Shown here: one piece after another, positions 34,638-43,227 of the stretch
Layout: each line of letters starts with the position of its first letter
Position numbering within the stretch: the first letter of the stretch is position 1
Assembly: GCA_035534835.1 (NCBI GenBank)
Contig: DATLRE010000180.1
Coordinates: forward strand, 1-64,000
Direction: 5' to 3'
DNA length: 64,000 nt
DNA from: Bog-756 sp035534835
GTDB taxonomy: Bacteria; Actinomycetota; Acidimicrobiia; Acidimicrobiales; RAAP-2
The notes under the pieces: generated by a model
What the model saw: only the letters and a program-made list of their open reading frames with translations
The model's database searches: none
What the model was told of the DNA's origin: nothing
Program-made: the position numbers and the translations under genes

Positions 34638-36395
34638 ATGATGCCGGGGCGCACCGCCCGGATCGCCGTCGCCGGCGTGGCCGTCGTCGTCCTGCTCGTC
34701 GCGACGGCCGGCACGGCCAGCGCCCATGCACGGCTCGTCTCCACCGACCCGGCGGCGTCGTCGGTCCTGCTCGCCCCGCCCGCCCAGGTCGTGCTGCAAT
34801 TCGACGGCGTGGTGACCATCGACGGCGGATCGCTGCGGGTGTTCGGGCCCGACGGTCGTCGGGTGGACGACGGCGGGGTCCACCACCCCGGCGGGCGCCG
34901 CGACGCGGTGGCGATCGGACTCCCGACGGGACTGGGGCGGGGTTCCTACGTCGTGGCGTGGCGGGTGATCTCGGACGACGGGCACCCGGTGCACGGCGCC
35001 TACGTGTTCTCGGTCGGCTCCGACCGGGGCGCGGTCCGGGCCTCCGTGGTCGCCGGTGCCCTGGCCACCGAGTCGGGCAGCCCCGGAGTGGGAGCCGTCG
35101 CCGGCCTGCTCCGTTGGGCGGCGTTCGCCGGACTCCTGACGCTCGTCGGCCTGACCGTGCTGGTGACCCTGGCCTGGCCGGCGGGCGGTGCCACGCCCCG
35201 GGTGGGGCGCATCCTGTGGGCGTCGTGGGGCGTGCTGCTCGTCGCCACCGTGGCCGGCATCGCCGTCGAGGGCGCCTACGCGGCACTCCTGCCCCTCGGC
35301 GACGCGCTGCGCCCGTCCCTGGCGGCCGAGGTACTCCGGACGAGGTCCGGACGGGCCGACGCGGCCCGTGCGGTGCTGCTCGTGGCAGCGGTCCCCGTGC
35401 TCCTCGGGGTGCGGGGGCGCCTCGGCGACGGTGCCCGGCGCTCCCGGTGGCTGCTCCCCGCGGTCCTGGCCGTCGGGTCCGGACTCCTGGTGACCACCGG
35501 GCTGGCCGGGCACGCGGTGACCGGTGCCGCGCCTTTGGTGGGCCTGGCCCTCGACCTCGTGCACCTGTCGGCCGCCTCGTTGTGGGTGGGCGGCCTCGTC
35601 CTGCTCGCCGCATTCCTCGTCGGCCCGCCGTCGAAGGTGGTGCAGCCCGAGGACCCCGGAGCCGTCACCCGCACCGTCTCCGCGTGGCTGCTGGCCGCCG
35701 TCGCCGCGATCGTGGTGAGCGGAACCGGCCAGGCCCTCCGCCAGGTGGGCAGCCGCTATGCCCTCTTCCACACCACCTACGGCCGGACGCTCCTCGTCAA
35801 GGTGGCACTGGTGTTCGCGCTGGTCTGCCTCGGGGCGCTCAGCCGTCGCCTCGTGCGCGGCACCTGGCGCCTGCGACGCACCCGCCGGCCCGTGGCACCG
35901 GCACCGGCACCGGCACCGGCGGGTGACGGTGCCGGTGCGGCGACCCCGGATCCGTCACGCCGGTCGGGGCTGCGGTGGTCCGTGGCCGCCGAGATCGCCC
36001 TGGTGGTCGCCGTCCTCGGGGTGACCGCCCTCCTGGTCGAGGACGTCCCGGCGAGGCAGGCGGCGGGACTGCCGTTCGCCGCGTCGGTCACGACGGCCGG
36101 TACCCAGGTCAACACCATCGTCGACCCGGCGCGGGCCGGCATCGGCAACGAGATCCACGTCTACCTCCTGAGCGGGCTCGGCACGCCGGAGGCGGTGCTC
36201 GGGCTCGACGCCGTGCTCCGACTGCCGTCCGGACACGTCGGGCCGGTGCGTGTCCCGATGCACCTGAGCGGTCCCGGTCACTACTACGCCACCGACGTGG
36301 TGTTCCCGGTGGCGGGGACCTGGGACCTGACCCTCACCGTGCGGACCGCGTCGGGCCGATCCGGGTCGGCCACGTTGGTGCTGCCGGTCCACTGA
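34638..36395 (+). CDS. CopC-CopD fusion copper-resistance protein
   Basis: A 585-residue protein. A signal peptide ends in TASAHARLVSTDPAASSVL, so the mature N-terminus is the copper-binding His of CopC. The CopC domain continues to WRVISDDGHPVHGAYVFSVG with further His ligands. About eight membrane helices of a CopD domain follow (residues 155-400, with GLALDLVHLSAASLWVGGLV), then a short Ala-Pro repeat and a C-terminal extracytoplasmic beta domain similar in style to YtkA/FixH. It probably takes up or handles copper at the membrane. ATG 34638 or 34641 may be used. No copper regulator is adjacent. A 6-bp repeat (ggcacc, four units at 35896-35919) encodes the Ala-Pro stretch. Confidence 0.88.
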   Translation: MMPGRTARIAVAGVAVVVLLVATAGTASAHARLVSTDPAASSVLLAPPAQVVLQFDGVVTIDGGSLRVFGPDGRRVDDGGVHHPGGRRDAVAIGLPTGLGRGSYVVAWRVISDDGHPVHGAYVFSVGSDRGAVRASVVAGALATESGSPGVGAVAGLLRWAAFAGLLTLVGLTVLVTLAWPAGGATPRVGRILWASWGVLLVATVAGIAVEGAYAALLPLGDALRPSLAAEVLRTRSGRADAARAVLLVAAVPVLLGVRGRLGDGARRSRWLLPAVLAVGSGLLVTTGLAGHAVTGAAPLVGLALDLVHLSAASLWVGGLVLLAAFLVGPPSKVVQPEDPGAVTRTVSAWLLAAVAAIVVSGTGQALRQVGSRYALFHTTYGRTLLVKVALVFALVCLGALSRRLVRGTWRLRRTRRPVAPAPAPAPAGDGAGAATPDPSRRSGLRWSVAAEIALVVAVLGVTALLVEDVPARQAAGLPFAASVTTAGTQVNTIVDPARAGIGNEIHVYLLSGLGTPEAVLGLDAVLRLPSGHVGPVRVPMHLSGPGHYYATDVVFPVAGTWDLTLTVRTASGRSGSATLVLPVH

Positions 36396-36422
36396 CGCAG
36401 GGGCGCGCCCGGTCCCCGTGGG

Positions 36423-37697
36423 TCAGGGGTGCCTGCCGTTCGGCATCAGGTCGCCGAGTCCCCACTGGTCGATGCTGTTGAGCTGTACGTGGTCGCCGGT
36501 CGCCTCGACGATCCAGTTGCCCCCCACGTAGACGGCCGTGTGGTACACCGACGTCCAGTCGGCCGTGTCCGTCCCCCAGAACACGAGGTCGCCCGCCTCG
36601 AGGTGGTCGGGGGCGACCGGCGTTCCGGCCGTGTGGTACTGGTCGTCGGCCACCCGGGCGAAGGACACGCCGGCCGCCTGGGTCCACGAGGCGAGGGCGA
36701 GACCGGAACAGTCGTAGCCGGCGGGACCGTTGCCGCCCCAGATGTAGGGCTTGCCCAACTGCTGGAACGCGAACAGCACGGCCCGGTCGCCGGGGGTGAC
36801 GGGTCGGAACATCAGGGCCTGCGGGGCGGGGGCCGCGCCCACGGCGTCCCCGAACGCCTCGGCCGTCCCGTTCTGGGCCAGGATCCAGTAGCCGAGCCCG
36901 TCGCCGGTGGTGACCAGGCGCTCGATGGGTTCGGAGGTGCTGGACGGCGCCGAACCGTGGAACCGGGCGTCGCCGAAGGCGAACACGCCCCCGTCGGCGG
37001 CGACCATCCAGTACCCGTGGCCGTCCGGGGCCGCGTCCATGCCGACGATCGGCTGCGCCAGCGTGAGGTTGCCGGTCGACCCGTAGAACCCGGCGTCGCC
37101 GAAGGCGAACACCCCGCCGTCCGAGGCGACGAGCCAGTAGCCGTGCCCGTCCCCGGTGGCGGCCATGGCCACGATCGGTCGGTTGAGGACCAGGTTGCCG
37201 GTCGACCCGTAGAACCCGGCGTCGCCGAAGGAGAAGATGCCGCCGTCGGAGGCGACCATCCAGTAGCCCCGGTCGTCGGCGGTCGGGGCCATCCCGACGA
37301 TCGGTCGGTTGAGGTGGATGGCGCCTGTCGACCCGTAGAACCGGGCGTCGCCGTAGCTGAAGATCCCGCCGTCGCCGGCGGCGAGCCAGTAGCCGGCCCG
37401 GTCGCGGGTGGGCTCGGCCGTGACCACCGGCTGGTTCAGCGATCCCGCCGGCGCTCCCAGCGCGGGCACGCCGTAGGCCTCGACGCCGCCGGCCGGCGTG
37501 ACCAGCCAGTAGGCGTCGGACACGGGGGAGGGGAGGACGCCGTGGGCGGCGGCCGGGGCGGCGGCTGCGTTCCCTACCCCGGCGGAACCGATGCCGGTCC
37601 CCGCCAGGGCGAGTCCGACGGCGAGCACCGACGCGGCGCGGGCGACCGGCCGGCGCCACCCCTTCCGACCTGTACGCATGCTCCGACCTGTGCGCAT
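36423..37697 (-). CDS. Secreted NlpC/P60 endopeptidase with Acidimicrobiia-type repeats
   Basis: A 424-residue secreted protein: signal peptide to about residue 47, then six tandem repeats of about 35-38 residues (58-290) of the form GYWLVASDGGVFAFGDA with FYGSTGNL, and an NlpC/P60 domain (about 305-424). The catalytic Cys330 is in AGYDCSGLALAS, His386 in SVYHTAVYVGG, and a polar third residue lies near EATGDHV. It should cleave peptidoglycan stem peptides; the repeats probably bind the envelope. ATG 37697 has GGAGGTCGGAGC upstream. An 18-bp duplication gives a second start (37679) with a weaker ribosome-binding site. I see no ydaO riboswitch in the leader. Confidence 0.9.
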   Translation of the reverse strand: MRTGRSMRTGRKGWRRPVARAASVLAVGLALAGTGIGSAGVGNAAAAPAAAHGVLPSPVSDAYWLVTPAGGVEAYGVPALGAPAGSLNQPVVTAEPTRDRAGYWLAAGDGGIFSYGDARFYGSTGAIHLNRPIVGMAPTADDRGYWMVASDGGIFSFGDAGFYGSTGNLVLNRPIVAMAATGDGHGYWLVASDGGVFAFGDAGFYGSTGNLTLAQPIVGMDAAPDGHGYWMVAADGGVFAFGDARFHGSAPSSTSEPIERLVTTGDGLGYWILAQNGTAEAFGDAVGAAPAPQALMFRPVTPGDRAVLFAFQQLGKPYIWGGNGPAGYDCSGLALASWTQAAGVSFARVADDQYHTAGTPVAPDHLEAGDLVFWGTDTADWTSVYHTAVYVGGNWIVEATGDHVQLNSIDQWGLGDLMPNGRHP

Positions 37698-37707
37698 GCT
37701 CCGACCT
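37665..37707. repeat. 18-bp tandem duplication of a translation start
   Basis: The unit ccgacctgtacgcatgct (37665-37682) is followed by a copy differing at one base (37683-37700) and seven further bases. On the minus strand each copy carries an ATG, so the NlpC/P60 protein begins with two near-identical MRTGR-x starts in frame. The copies look like slippage products of different age. Confidence 0.9.
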
Positions 37708-37817
37708 CCGGACGCGGCGTGACCTCCGTGATCACACCTAGAGTGGTCAGAATATCACGCAGAGTGCTTAGTGGGCCAGGCCCTGCGTCGACGGGACGCC
37801 CCGGAACGGAGGCGTCG

Positions 37818-38621
37818 TCAGCCGACCGTGGCGATGCCGCCGTCGACCGGGATGACGGCCCCGGTGAGGTAGGAGCCGGCGCGGGACGCCAGGAACAGGG
37901 CGACCCCGGCCATGTCGTCGGGCCGCCCGATGCGCTGGAGCGGCGCGGACGCGGCGATCTGGTCCCCGAAGGCCTCCAGGGTGGCCGCCATCATCTTGGA
38001 CTCGAAGGGCCCCGGGGCCACCGCGTTGACCGTGATCCCCGGCGCCAGGTGGCGGGCGAGGTGCCGGGTGAGCTGGTGCACGGCCGCCTTCGACGACGAG
38101 TAGGAGTACGACTCGAGCACGGGGACGTGGATGCCGTCGATCGACCCGATGTTGATCACCCGGGCCGGGTCCTCGGCGGTCGACGCCGCCTCGAGCAGGG
38201 GCAGGAAGAACTTGGTGGTGTGGAACACGCCCTGCACGTTGAGGTTGAGCACGCGGTCCCACGAGGCGGTGTCGTGCTCGAGGAACGGCGCGCCCCAGGT
38301 CGCACCCGCGTTGTTGACCAGCACATGGACCCGGTCGTGGCCGGCGGCCACCGCCTCGGCGAAGACCCGGGCCCCCTCTTCGGACGACAGGTCGGCGGCC
38401 AGGCCCGTGCACGTGCCGTACGCCGAGAGCCCGGCCACCGCCGCCTCGACGGCGTCGGCCCTGCGCGACGCCACGACGACGTCGGCACCGGCGGCCACGA
38501 AGCCCCCGGCGATCATCCGGCCGATGCCGCGGGTGCCCCCGGTGACGACGACGGTCTTCCCCGAGACGTCGAACAGCACGCCGGGAGGGGTGGGTGCGGC
38601 TGGGGTCGTGGCGTCGCTCAT
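37818..38621 (-). CDS. SDR family oxidoreductase
   Basis: A 267-residue classical short-chain dehydrogenase: cofactor loop VVVTGGTRGIGRMIAGG, the Asn motif VLVNNAGATWG, the catalytic Ser in NIGSIDGIH and the Y-x-x-x-K in SYSYSSSKAAVHQL. The arrangement (T-G-G-T-R-G-I-G with R in the ADP loop, VVASRR) suggests NADPH preference and resembles RhlG/FabG-like enzymes. TACCGT ends 8 nt before the ATG (leaderless). It is divergent from an acyl-CoA dehydrogenase gene, which suggests lipid or ketone metabolism. Confidence 0.9.
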   Translation of the reverse strand: MSDATTPAAPTPPGVLFDVSGKTVVVTGGTRGIGRMIAGGFVAAGADVVVASRRADAVEAAVAGLSAYGTCTGLAADLSSEEGARVFAEAVAAGHDRVHVLVNNAGATWGAPFLEHDTASWDRVLNLNVQGVFHTTKFFLPLLEAASTAEDPARVINIGSIDGIHVPVLESYSYSSSKAAVHQLTRHLARHLAPGITVNAVAPGPFESKMMAATLEAFGDQIAASAPLQRIGRPDDMAGVALFLASRAGSYLTGAVIPVDGGIATVG

Positions 38622-38668
38622 GGCAGGGGACGGTACCCCACTCCGGCGGCGTTGGTAACGTCCGCCCC

Positions 38669-38698
38669 ATGGGAGACACGACGTGCACCTGGCGCTGA
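38669..38698 (+). CDS. Possible 9-codon leaderless upstream ORF (MGDTTCTWR)
   Basis: TAACGT (38656-38661) ends 7 nt before ATG 38669, the spacing seen at other presumed leaderless starts in this window. This ATG opens a 9-residue ORF (MGDTTCTWR) that ends at 38698 and overlaps, in a different frame, the start of the acyl-CoA dehydrogenase gene at GTG 38683. Translation of the small ORF could set expression of the enzyme. It may also be chance. Confidence 0.35.
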   Translation: MGDTTCTWR

Positions 38699-39834
38699 CC
38701 GACGAGCAGCTCGAGCTGCAGGCCGAACTGCGGACCTACTTCGCCGGCCTGGCGTCCTCCGGGCCCGGCGGCGGCCGTCCGGACTATGTCGAGACGATCC
38801 GCCGGATGGGCGCCGACGGCTGGCTCGGGATCGGCTGGCCGGTCGAGTACGGCGGGCACGGGCGGGGTCCGATCGACCAGATGATCTTCGTCGAGGAGTC
38901 CCACTGGGCCGGGGTGCCGCTCCCCCTGCTGACGCTCAACAGCGTGGGACCCGCCGTCATGCAGCTCGGCACCGACCAGCAGAAGGAGCGCTTCCTCCCG
39001 GCCATCCTGCGGGGCGAGGTCCACTTCTCGATCGGCTACACGGAGCCCACCGCCGGGACCGACCTGGCGTCGCTGCGGACCCGGGCCGTGCGCGACGGGG
39101 ACGAATACGTCATCAACGGCGAGAAGCTCTACACCAGTGCCATCCAGTACGCCGACTACGTGTGGCTGGCGGCCCGCACCGATCCGGACGTCCCCAAGCA
39201 CAAGGGACTGTCGGTGTTCATCGTGCCCGTCGACACCCCGGGGTTCAGCTGGACCCCGCTCGCCACCGTGGCCGGCGAGTTCACCAGTTCCACCTTCTAC
39301 GACGACGTCCGGGTGCCGGCGGCCAACCTCGTCGGCCAGGAGAACGGCGGGTGGACGCTGATCACCAACCAGCTCAACTTCGAGCGGGTGGCGATCAGCC
39401 CGGTGTCGGGGATCCTGCGCGACCTGGCCGACGTGCGCGCCTGGGCCGCAGAGGAGCGGCTGGCCGACGGCCGCCGGGTGATCGACCAGGAGTGGGTCCA
39501 GGTGCAGCTGGCCCGCCTGTGGGCCCGGGCCGAGTACCTCAAGCTCCTCAACTGGAAGGTGGCCTGGGCCGCCGACAAGGGCCTGAATCCTGCCGACGCC
39601 TCGGCCACCAAGGTCTACGGCAGCGAATTCGCCCTCGACGCCTACCGGGTCCTGGGGGAGATCGTGGGCCAGGCCGGGTACCTGGCCGAGGGCTCGCCCG
39701 GGGCCGTGCTGGGCGGTCGCCTCGAGCAACGGGCCCGGAGCCAGACCATCTTCACCTTCGGGGGCGGCACCAACGAGATCCAGCGCGACATCATCTCGTG
39801 GCTGGGTCTCGGCCTGCCCCGGGCGCCGCGCTGA
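38683..39834 (+). CDS. Acyl-CoA dehydrogenase
   Basis: A 383-residue FAD-dependent acyl-CoA dehydrogenase. It has MHLALTDEQLELQAELRTYF at the start, the FAD/substrate motif IGYTEPTAGTDLASLRTRAV, GEFTSSTFYDDVRVPAANLV in the middle and the C-terminal FTFGGGTNEIQRDIISWLGL. The family's catalytic base is not obvious at its usual place, as in the FadE26/27/28/29-type actinobacterial steroid enzymes. GTG 38683 is set by homology, with GGGAGA 6 nt upstream; the neighbouring ATG 38669 is out of frame. It is divergent from the SDR gene. Confidence 0.88.
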   Translation: MHLALTDEQLELQAELRTYFAGLASSGPGGGRPDYVETIRRMGADGWLGIGWPVEYGGHGRGPIDQMIFVEESHWAGVPLPLLTLNSVGPAVMQLGTDQQKERFLPAILRGEVHFSIGYTEPTAGTDLASLRTRAVRDGDEYVINGEKLYTSAIQYADYVWLAARTDPDVPKHKGLSVFIVPVDTPGFSWTPLATVAGEFTSSTFYDDVRVPAANLVGQENGGWTLITNQLNFERVAISPVSGILRDLADVRAWAAEERLADGRRVIDQEWVQVQLARLWARAEYLKLLNWKVAWAADKGLNPADASATKVYGSEFALDAYRVLGEIVGQAGYLAEGSPGAVLGGRLEQRARSQTIFTFGGGTNEIQRDIISWLGLGLPRAPR

Positions 39835-39918
39835 CCGGAACCGGCGCGGCCGGGGCCGCCCCGGGTCGGCCGGGACCGGCGAGGGCCTCGCGCACCAGCC
39901 CGGCCGGCCGGTGAGGTG

Positions 39919-41595
39919 TCAGGTGCGGGGCGTCAGGTCGGCCGCGACCGGCAGGGCGACGTGGACGGCCGAGAAGGCGACCGACCCCCCGAGCTGGGGC
40001 GTGGCGTAGGCGACGGTCGTGGCCACCAGCTGCAGCTCGACGTGGCTGGTCGGCGTGGCCGTGTAGGCCACGATCTCCATCGGCACGCTGGCCACGTGGG
40101 CGTGCCCGTCGAACGTGACGGCGATGGGCGTGACCTGGTTCCCGAGCACGAGCCCGGTGGTCGTGTCGACCAGCTGGGCGAAGACGCGGGTGGGCCGGTC
40201 GTGGGCCGGGACGGTGCCGGTGTAGTGGAACGACAGCCGGGGGGCGCCCACCACCACGCCGGCCTTCGGGAACTCCACCGGGACGTCGACGGCCGTGGTC
40301 GCCGGAGCCGGGGTGATACCGGCGGCCAGGGCGCCGAGCTGCTGGTCGGCCGGCACCGACGTGACCGGCCCCGAACCACCGGTCGCCACCAGTGCCAGGG
40401 TGCCCGACCCGGTCCCCACGAACGGCGCGGCCTGCGGGAGGGGGTAGGACGCGGCGGAGTAGGTGGTCCCGTTCTGGTCGACGAAGGAGAACCCCGGGCC
40501 GGTGTCGACCGAGGTGTCGCGCTGGACGTACCGCCGGAGCCACGCCATCGTCGCCTGCCCCGGCGCCGCGGTGTTCCCGGGGTTGGTCAGGCAGATGCCG
40601 TGGCCCCCGCAGAACCACTGCATCGCCGTCGGGGTGCCCGAGGCGCGCAGCACCTCGTAGTTGTCGACACCCTCCTGCAGGGTGAAGAGGGTGTCGACCG
40701 TCCCCTGGATGAGGAGGGTCGGGACGGTGATCCGGTGGATCAGTCGGTCCGGTCCCCGGGCGCGGAACCACGCCGACTCGGCGGGGGTGATGGTCCCCGT
40801 GGTGCGGCCGGCCACGGCCGAGGCGGTCACGACCGGGTCCACGTGGTCGGCGCCCGACAGGTTGGTCAGGATGCCCGACCACCCGGTCTTCACCGTGCCC
40901 GCCTTGTCGAGGCTGGTCGACAGGGAGTGCCAGGCGATGGTGGGGACGATGGCGTCCACCCGGCAGTCGGTCGCCGCGGTGACCAGCTGGATCCCGCCAC
41001 CGTACGATCCGCCGACCATGCCCATGCGCGGGTCGCCGGGAGCGTCGAGCTGCACACCCGGCCGGGTGGCCACCCAGCTGATCAGGGTGCTCACGTCGCG
41101 GGCCTCGTAGTCGGCGCTGTCGACCTCGGCACGCCCGCCCGACTTCCCGAAGCCCCGCGGGTCCCATGTCAGCACGTTGTAGCCGCCGTCGAGGAGATCC
41201 TTGATCGGGGCGCCCCCGAGGATGCCCTGGCCGGTCGTGTCCGTGTCCCCCGGGAGGCTCCAGCCCGGGCCCATCAGCACGGTGGGGTGCGGTCCGGATC
41301 CGTCCTGCGGGCGGTACGCGGCGAGCGGAAACCAGTGGGCCCGGATCACGGTGCCGTCGAACGAGGTGATGCTCCAGTCCGTCGGAACGCCGGCGACGGG
41401 GGCGGCGTGCACGGGCACGACCGGGCGGTGGCACGGGGCCGCGGTGGCCGTCGCGGACGACGCGCCGGTGGCGGGCGTCGACGACGTGGCCGACGAGCAC
41501 CCGGCGAGCGTGCCGGCCACCACCATCGCCACCAGGGCGCCCCGGCCGACCGGCCGCCTGTTCCGACGAGGTGCAGGGGTCCGGGAGGCTCGCAT
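39919..41595 (-). CDS. Secreted CocE/NonD-type S15 peptidase family lipoprotein
   Basis: A 558-residue predicted lipoprotein: basic start, hydrophobic stretch VAMVVAGTLAGCSS with lipobox L-A-G-C. The catalytic domain has LTWDPRGFGKSGGRAEVDS, the nucleophile elbow MVGGSYGGGIQLVTAA, an acidic residue in LIQGTVDTLF and a His in CGGHGICL, typical of the X-Pro dipeptidyl-peptidase/CocE group. The C-terminal 200 residues form the jelly-roll domain. It should hydrolyse esters or peptides outside the membrane. It is divergent from an MFS pump across a palindrome, so the pair may be co-regulated. Confidence 0.87.
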   Translation of the reverse strand: MRASRTPAPRRNRRPVGRGALVAMVVAGTLAGCSSATSSTPATGASSATATAAPCHRPVVPVHAAPVAGVPTDWSITSFDGTVIRAHWFPLAAYRPQDGSGPHPTVLMGPGWSLPGDTDTTGQGILGGAPIKDLLDGGYNVLTWDPRGFGKSGGRAEVDSADYEARDVSTLISWVATRPGVQLDAPGDPRMGMVGGSYGGGIQLVTAATDCRVDAIVPTIAWHSLSTSLDKAGTVKTGWSGILTNLSGADHVDPVVTASAVAGRTTGTITPAESAWFRARGPDRLIHRITVPTLLIQGTVDTLFTLQEGVDNYEVLRASGTPTAMQWFCGGHGICLTNPGNTAAPGQATMAWLRRYVQRDTSVDTGPGFSFVDQNGTTYSAASYPLPQAAPFVGTGSGTLALVATGGSGPVTSVPADQQLGALAAGITPAPATTAVDVPVEFPKAGVVVGAPRLSFHYTGTVPAHDRPTRVFAQLVDTTTGLVLGNQVTPIAVTFDGHAHVASVPMEIVAYTATPTSHVELQLVATTVAYATPQLGGSVAFSAVHVALPVAADLTPRT

Positions 41596-41659
41596 CAGCG
41601 GAGTGTTGCACCCGACCCGCGGTCCGGCAAGGACCGGCGGTGGGGGAGGGCGGACCGTG

Positions 41660-41690
41660 ATTTGCCGCTGCGTACCGCAGCCGGTCAAAT
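41660..41690. promoter_or_regulatory. Palindromic operator candidate between secreted hydrolase and MFS genes
   Basis: ATTTG-CCG-CTGCG, 3 nt, then CGCAG-CCGGT-CAAAT make an interrupted inverted repeat of 31 bp ending 6 nt before the MFS start codon. The arms match in blocks ATTTG/CAAAT and CTGCG/CGCAG, with two extra bases in the right arm. It is the only AT-rich symmetric element in the 101-bp divergent gap, a typical place for a TetR- or MarR-type site. Confidence 0.45.
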
Positions 41691-41696
41691 GGGGCG

Positions 41697-43208
41697 ATGG
41701 CCCCTGCAGCTCATCCGGCGGCCTCCGTCGCGCCCCGGACCGGCCGCGTGCGGTGGTGGGCCCTGGTGGTGGTGTGCCTGGCCATGTTCATGAACGCCCT
41801 CGACTCGTCGATCGTGAACGTGGCGCTACCGGACATCCAGAAGGACCTGCACTTCACGGCGTCCGACCTGGCCTGGGTGGTCGACGCCTTCCTGATCAGC
41901 TTCGGCAGCTTCCTCCTGATGGCCGGCCGGCTGGGCGACCTGATCGGGCGCCGCAAGGTGTTCCTGTCCGGGATCGTGCTGTTCACCGCGTCGTCGATCG
42001 CCTGCGGCGTCGCCCAGACGCAGTCGGTGCTGATCGTGGGCCGCTTCTTCCAGGGGATCGGCGGGGCGTTCTCGTCGTCCGTCATCATCGCCATCATCGT
42101 TACCGAGTTCCCCGGGCCGGCGGAGCGCTCGCGGGCGATGAGCGCCTACATCTTCGTGGCCGTGGGCGGTGGGTCCATCGGTCTCCTGGTGGGCGGGATC
42201 CTCACCCAGGCCCTCGACTGGCACTGGATCTTCTTCATCAACGTCCCCATCGGCCTGCTCACCTTCGTGTTCGGCCGGATCCTCATCGTGGAGAACGTCG
42301 GCCTCGGCATCCGCAGCGGGGTGGACGTCACCGGCTCGGTCCTGGTGACGGTCTCCCTCATGCTCGGGATCTACGCCATCTCGACGGCCACCCAGTACGG
42401 GTGGCCGTCCGCCCACACCCTCGGAATCGGCGGCGCGTCGGTGGCCCTGCTGGTGGGCTTCTTCCTCCTGGAGGCGCGCCTCGCCGATCCGATCATGCCG
42501 CTGCGCATCCTGCGCATCCCGACGCTCACCCGCTCGAGCATCATCCGGGGGATGCTGGCCACGGGCATGTTCACGACGTTCTTCCTGGGGGCCCTCTACC
42601 TCGAGGGCGTCCTCGGCTACACCCCGGTCCAGACCGGCCTGGCGTTCCTCCCGATGTCGGTCACCATGGGGATCCTGTCGGCCGGCATCACCGCCCGCCT
42701 GGTCACGCGGTTCGGCGACAAGCGCGTCCTGATCCCCGGCATGGTCGCCGGCACGGTCGGCCTGCTGCTGCTCACCACCCTCGGGACGGACACGGCGTAC
42801 GTGTCGGTGATGCTGCCGGCGTTCCTGCTGATCGGTCTCGGCGCCGGCACCGCGTTCGCCCCGCTGTTGTCGATCGCCATGGCCGAGGTGCCCGTGGCCG
42901 ATGCCGGCCTGGGTTCGGGGATCGTGAACGTGTCGATGCAGATGGCGTCCGCCCTCGGGCTGGCCGTGCTGAGCGCGGTGGCCACCGGCCGGACCCGTGC
43001 CCTCGAGTCGCAGGGCCATCCGACCCCCCAGGCGCTCACCGACGGGTACCGGCTGGCCTTCCTGATCGGTGCGGTGCTGGTCGGCATCGGCACCGTCGTG
43101 GCCGCGGTGGCGCTCGACAAGTCCACGCCGCGGCCATCGGGCACGCCGTCGGAGGTCCACCTGGCCGAAGAGGAGCTGTCGGCCGCGGCCGAGCCGTTCC
43201 CGCACTGA
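41697..43208 (+). CDS. MFS transporter, DHA2 (EmrB/QacA) family
   Basis: A 503-residue 14-helix exporter with LDSSIVNVALPDIQKDLHF in helix 1, GRLGDLIGRRKVFLSGIVLF (motif A), GRFFQGIGGAFSSSVIIAII and AVGGGSIGLLVGGILTQALDW (motif C). It belongs to the same family as the protein at 16282-17976 but is clearly a different subgroup. It is probably a proton-driven efflux pump. It is divergent from a secreted hydrolase with a shared palindrome and convergent with fhs. No regulator gene lies next to it. Confidence 0.88.
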   Translation: MAPAAHPAASVAPRTGRVRWWALVVVCLAMFMNALDSSIVNVALPDIQKDLHFTASDLAWVVDAFLISFGSFLLMAGRLGDLIGRRKVFLSGIVLFTASSIACGVAQTQSVLIVGRFFQGIGGAFSSSVIIAIIVTEFPGPAERSRAMSAYIFVAVGGGSIGLLVGGILTQALDWHWIFFINVPIGLLTFVFGRILIVENVGLGIRSGVDVTGSVLVTVSLMLGIYAISTATQYGWPSAHTLGIGGASVALLVGFFLLEARLADPIMPLRILRIPTLTRSSIIRGMLATGMFTTFFLGALYLEGVLGYTPVQTGLAFLPMSVTMGILSAGITARLVTRFGDKRVLIPGMVAGTVGLLLLTTLGTDTAYVSVMLPAFLLIGLGAGTAFAPLLSIAMAEVPVADAGLGSGIVNVSMQMASALGLAVLSAVATGRTRALESQGHPTPQALTDGYRLAFLIGAVLVGIGTVVAAVALDKSTPRPSGTPSEVHLAEEELSAAAEPFPH

Positions 43209-43227
43209 GCACCCGCCCGGCGGTGGG

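Noticed and set aside
35896..35919. ggcacc repeat as a recombination or regulatory element
   Set aside because: It lies inside the CopC-CopD coding sequence and simply encodes an Ala-Pro linker between domains.
37698..37817. ydaO (c-di-AMP) riboswitch upstream of the NlpC/P60 gene
   Set aside because: Such riboswitches often precede actinobacterial wall hydrolases, but the gap is only about 120 bp and I could not find the conserved core or stems.
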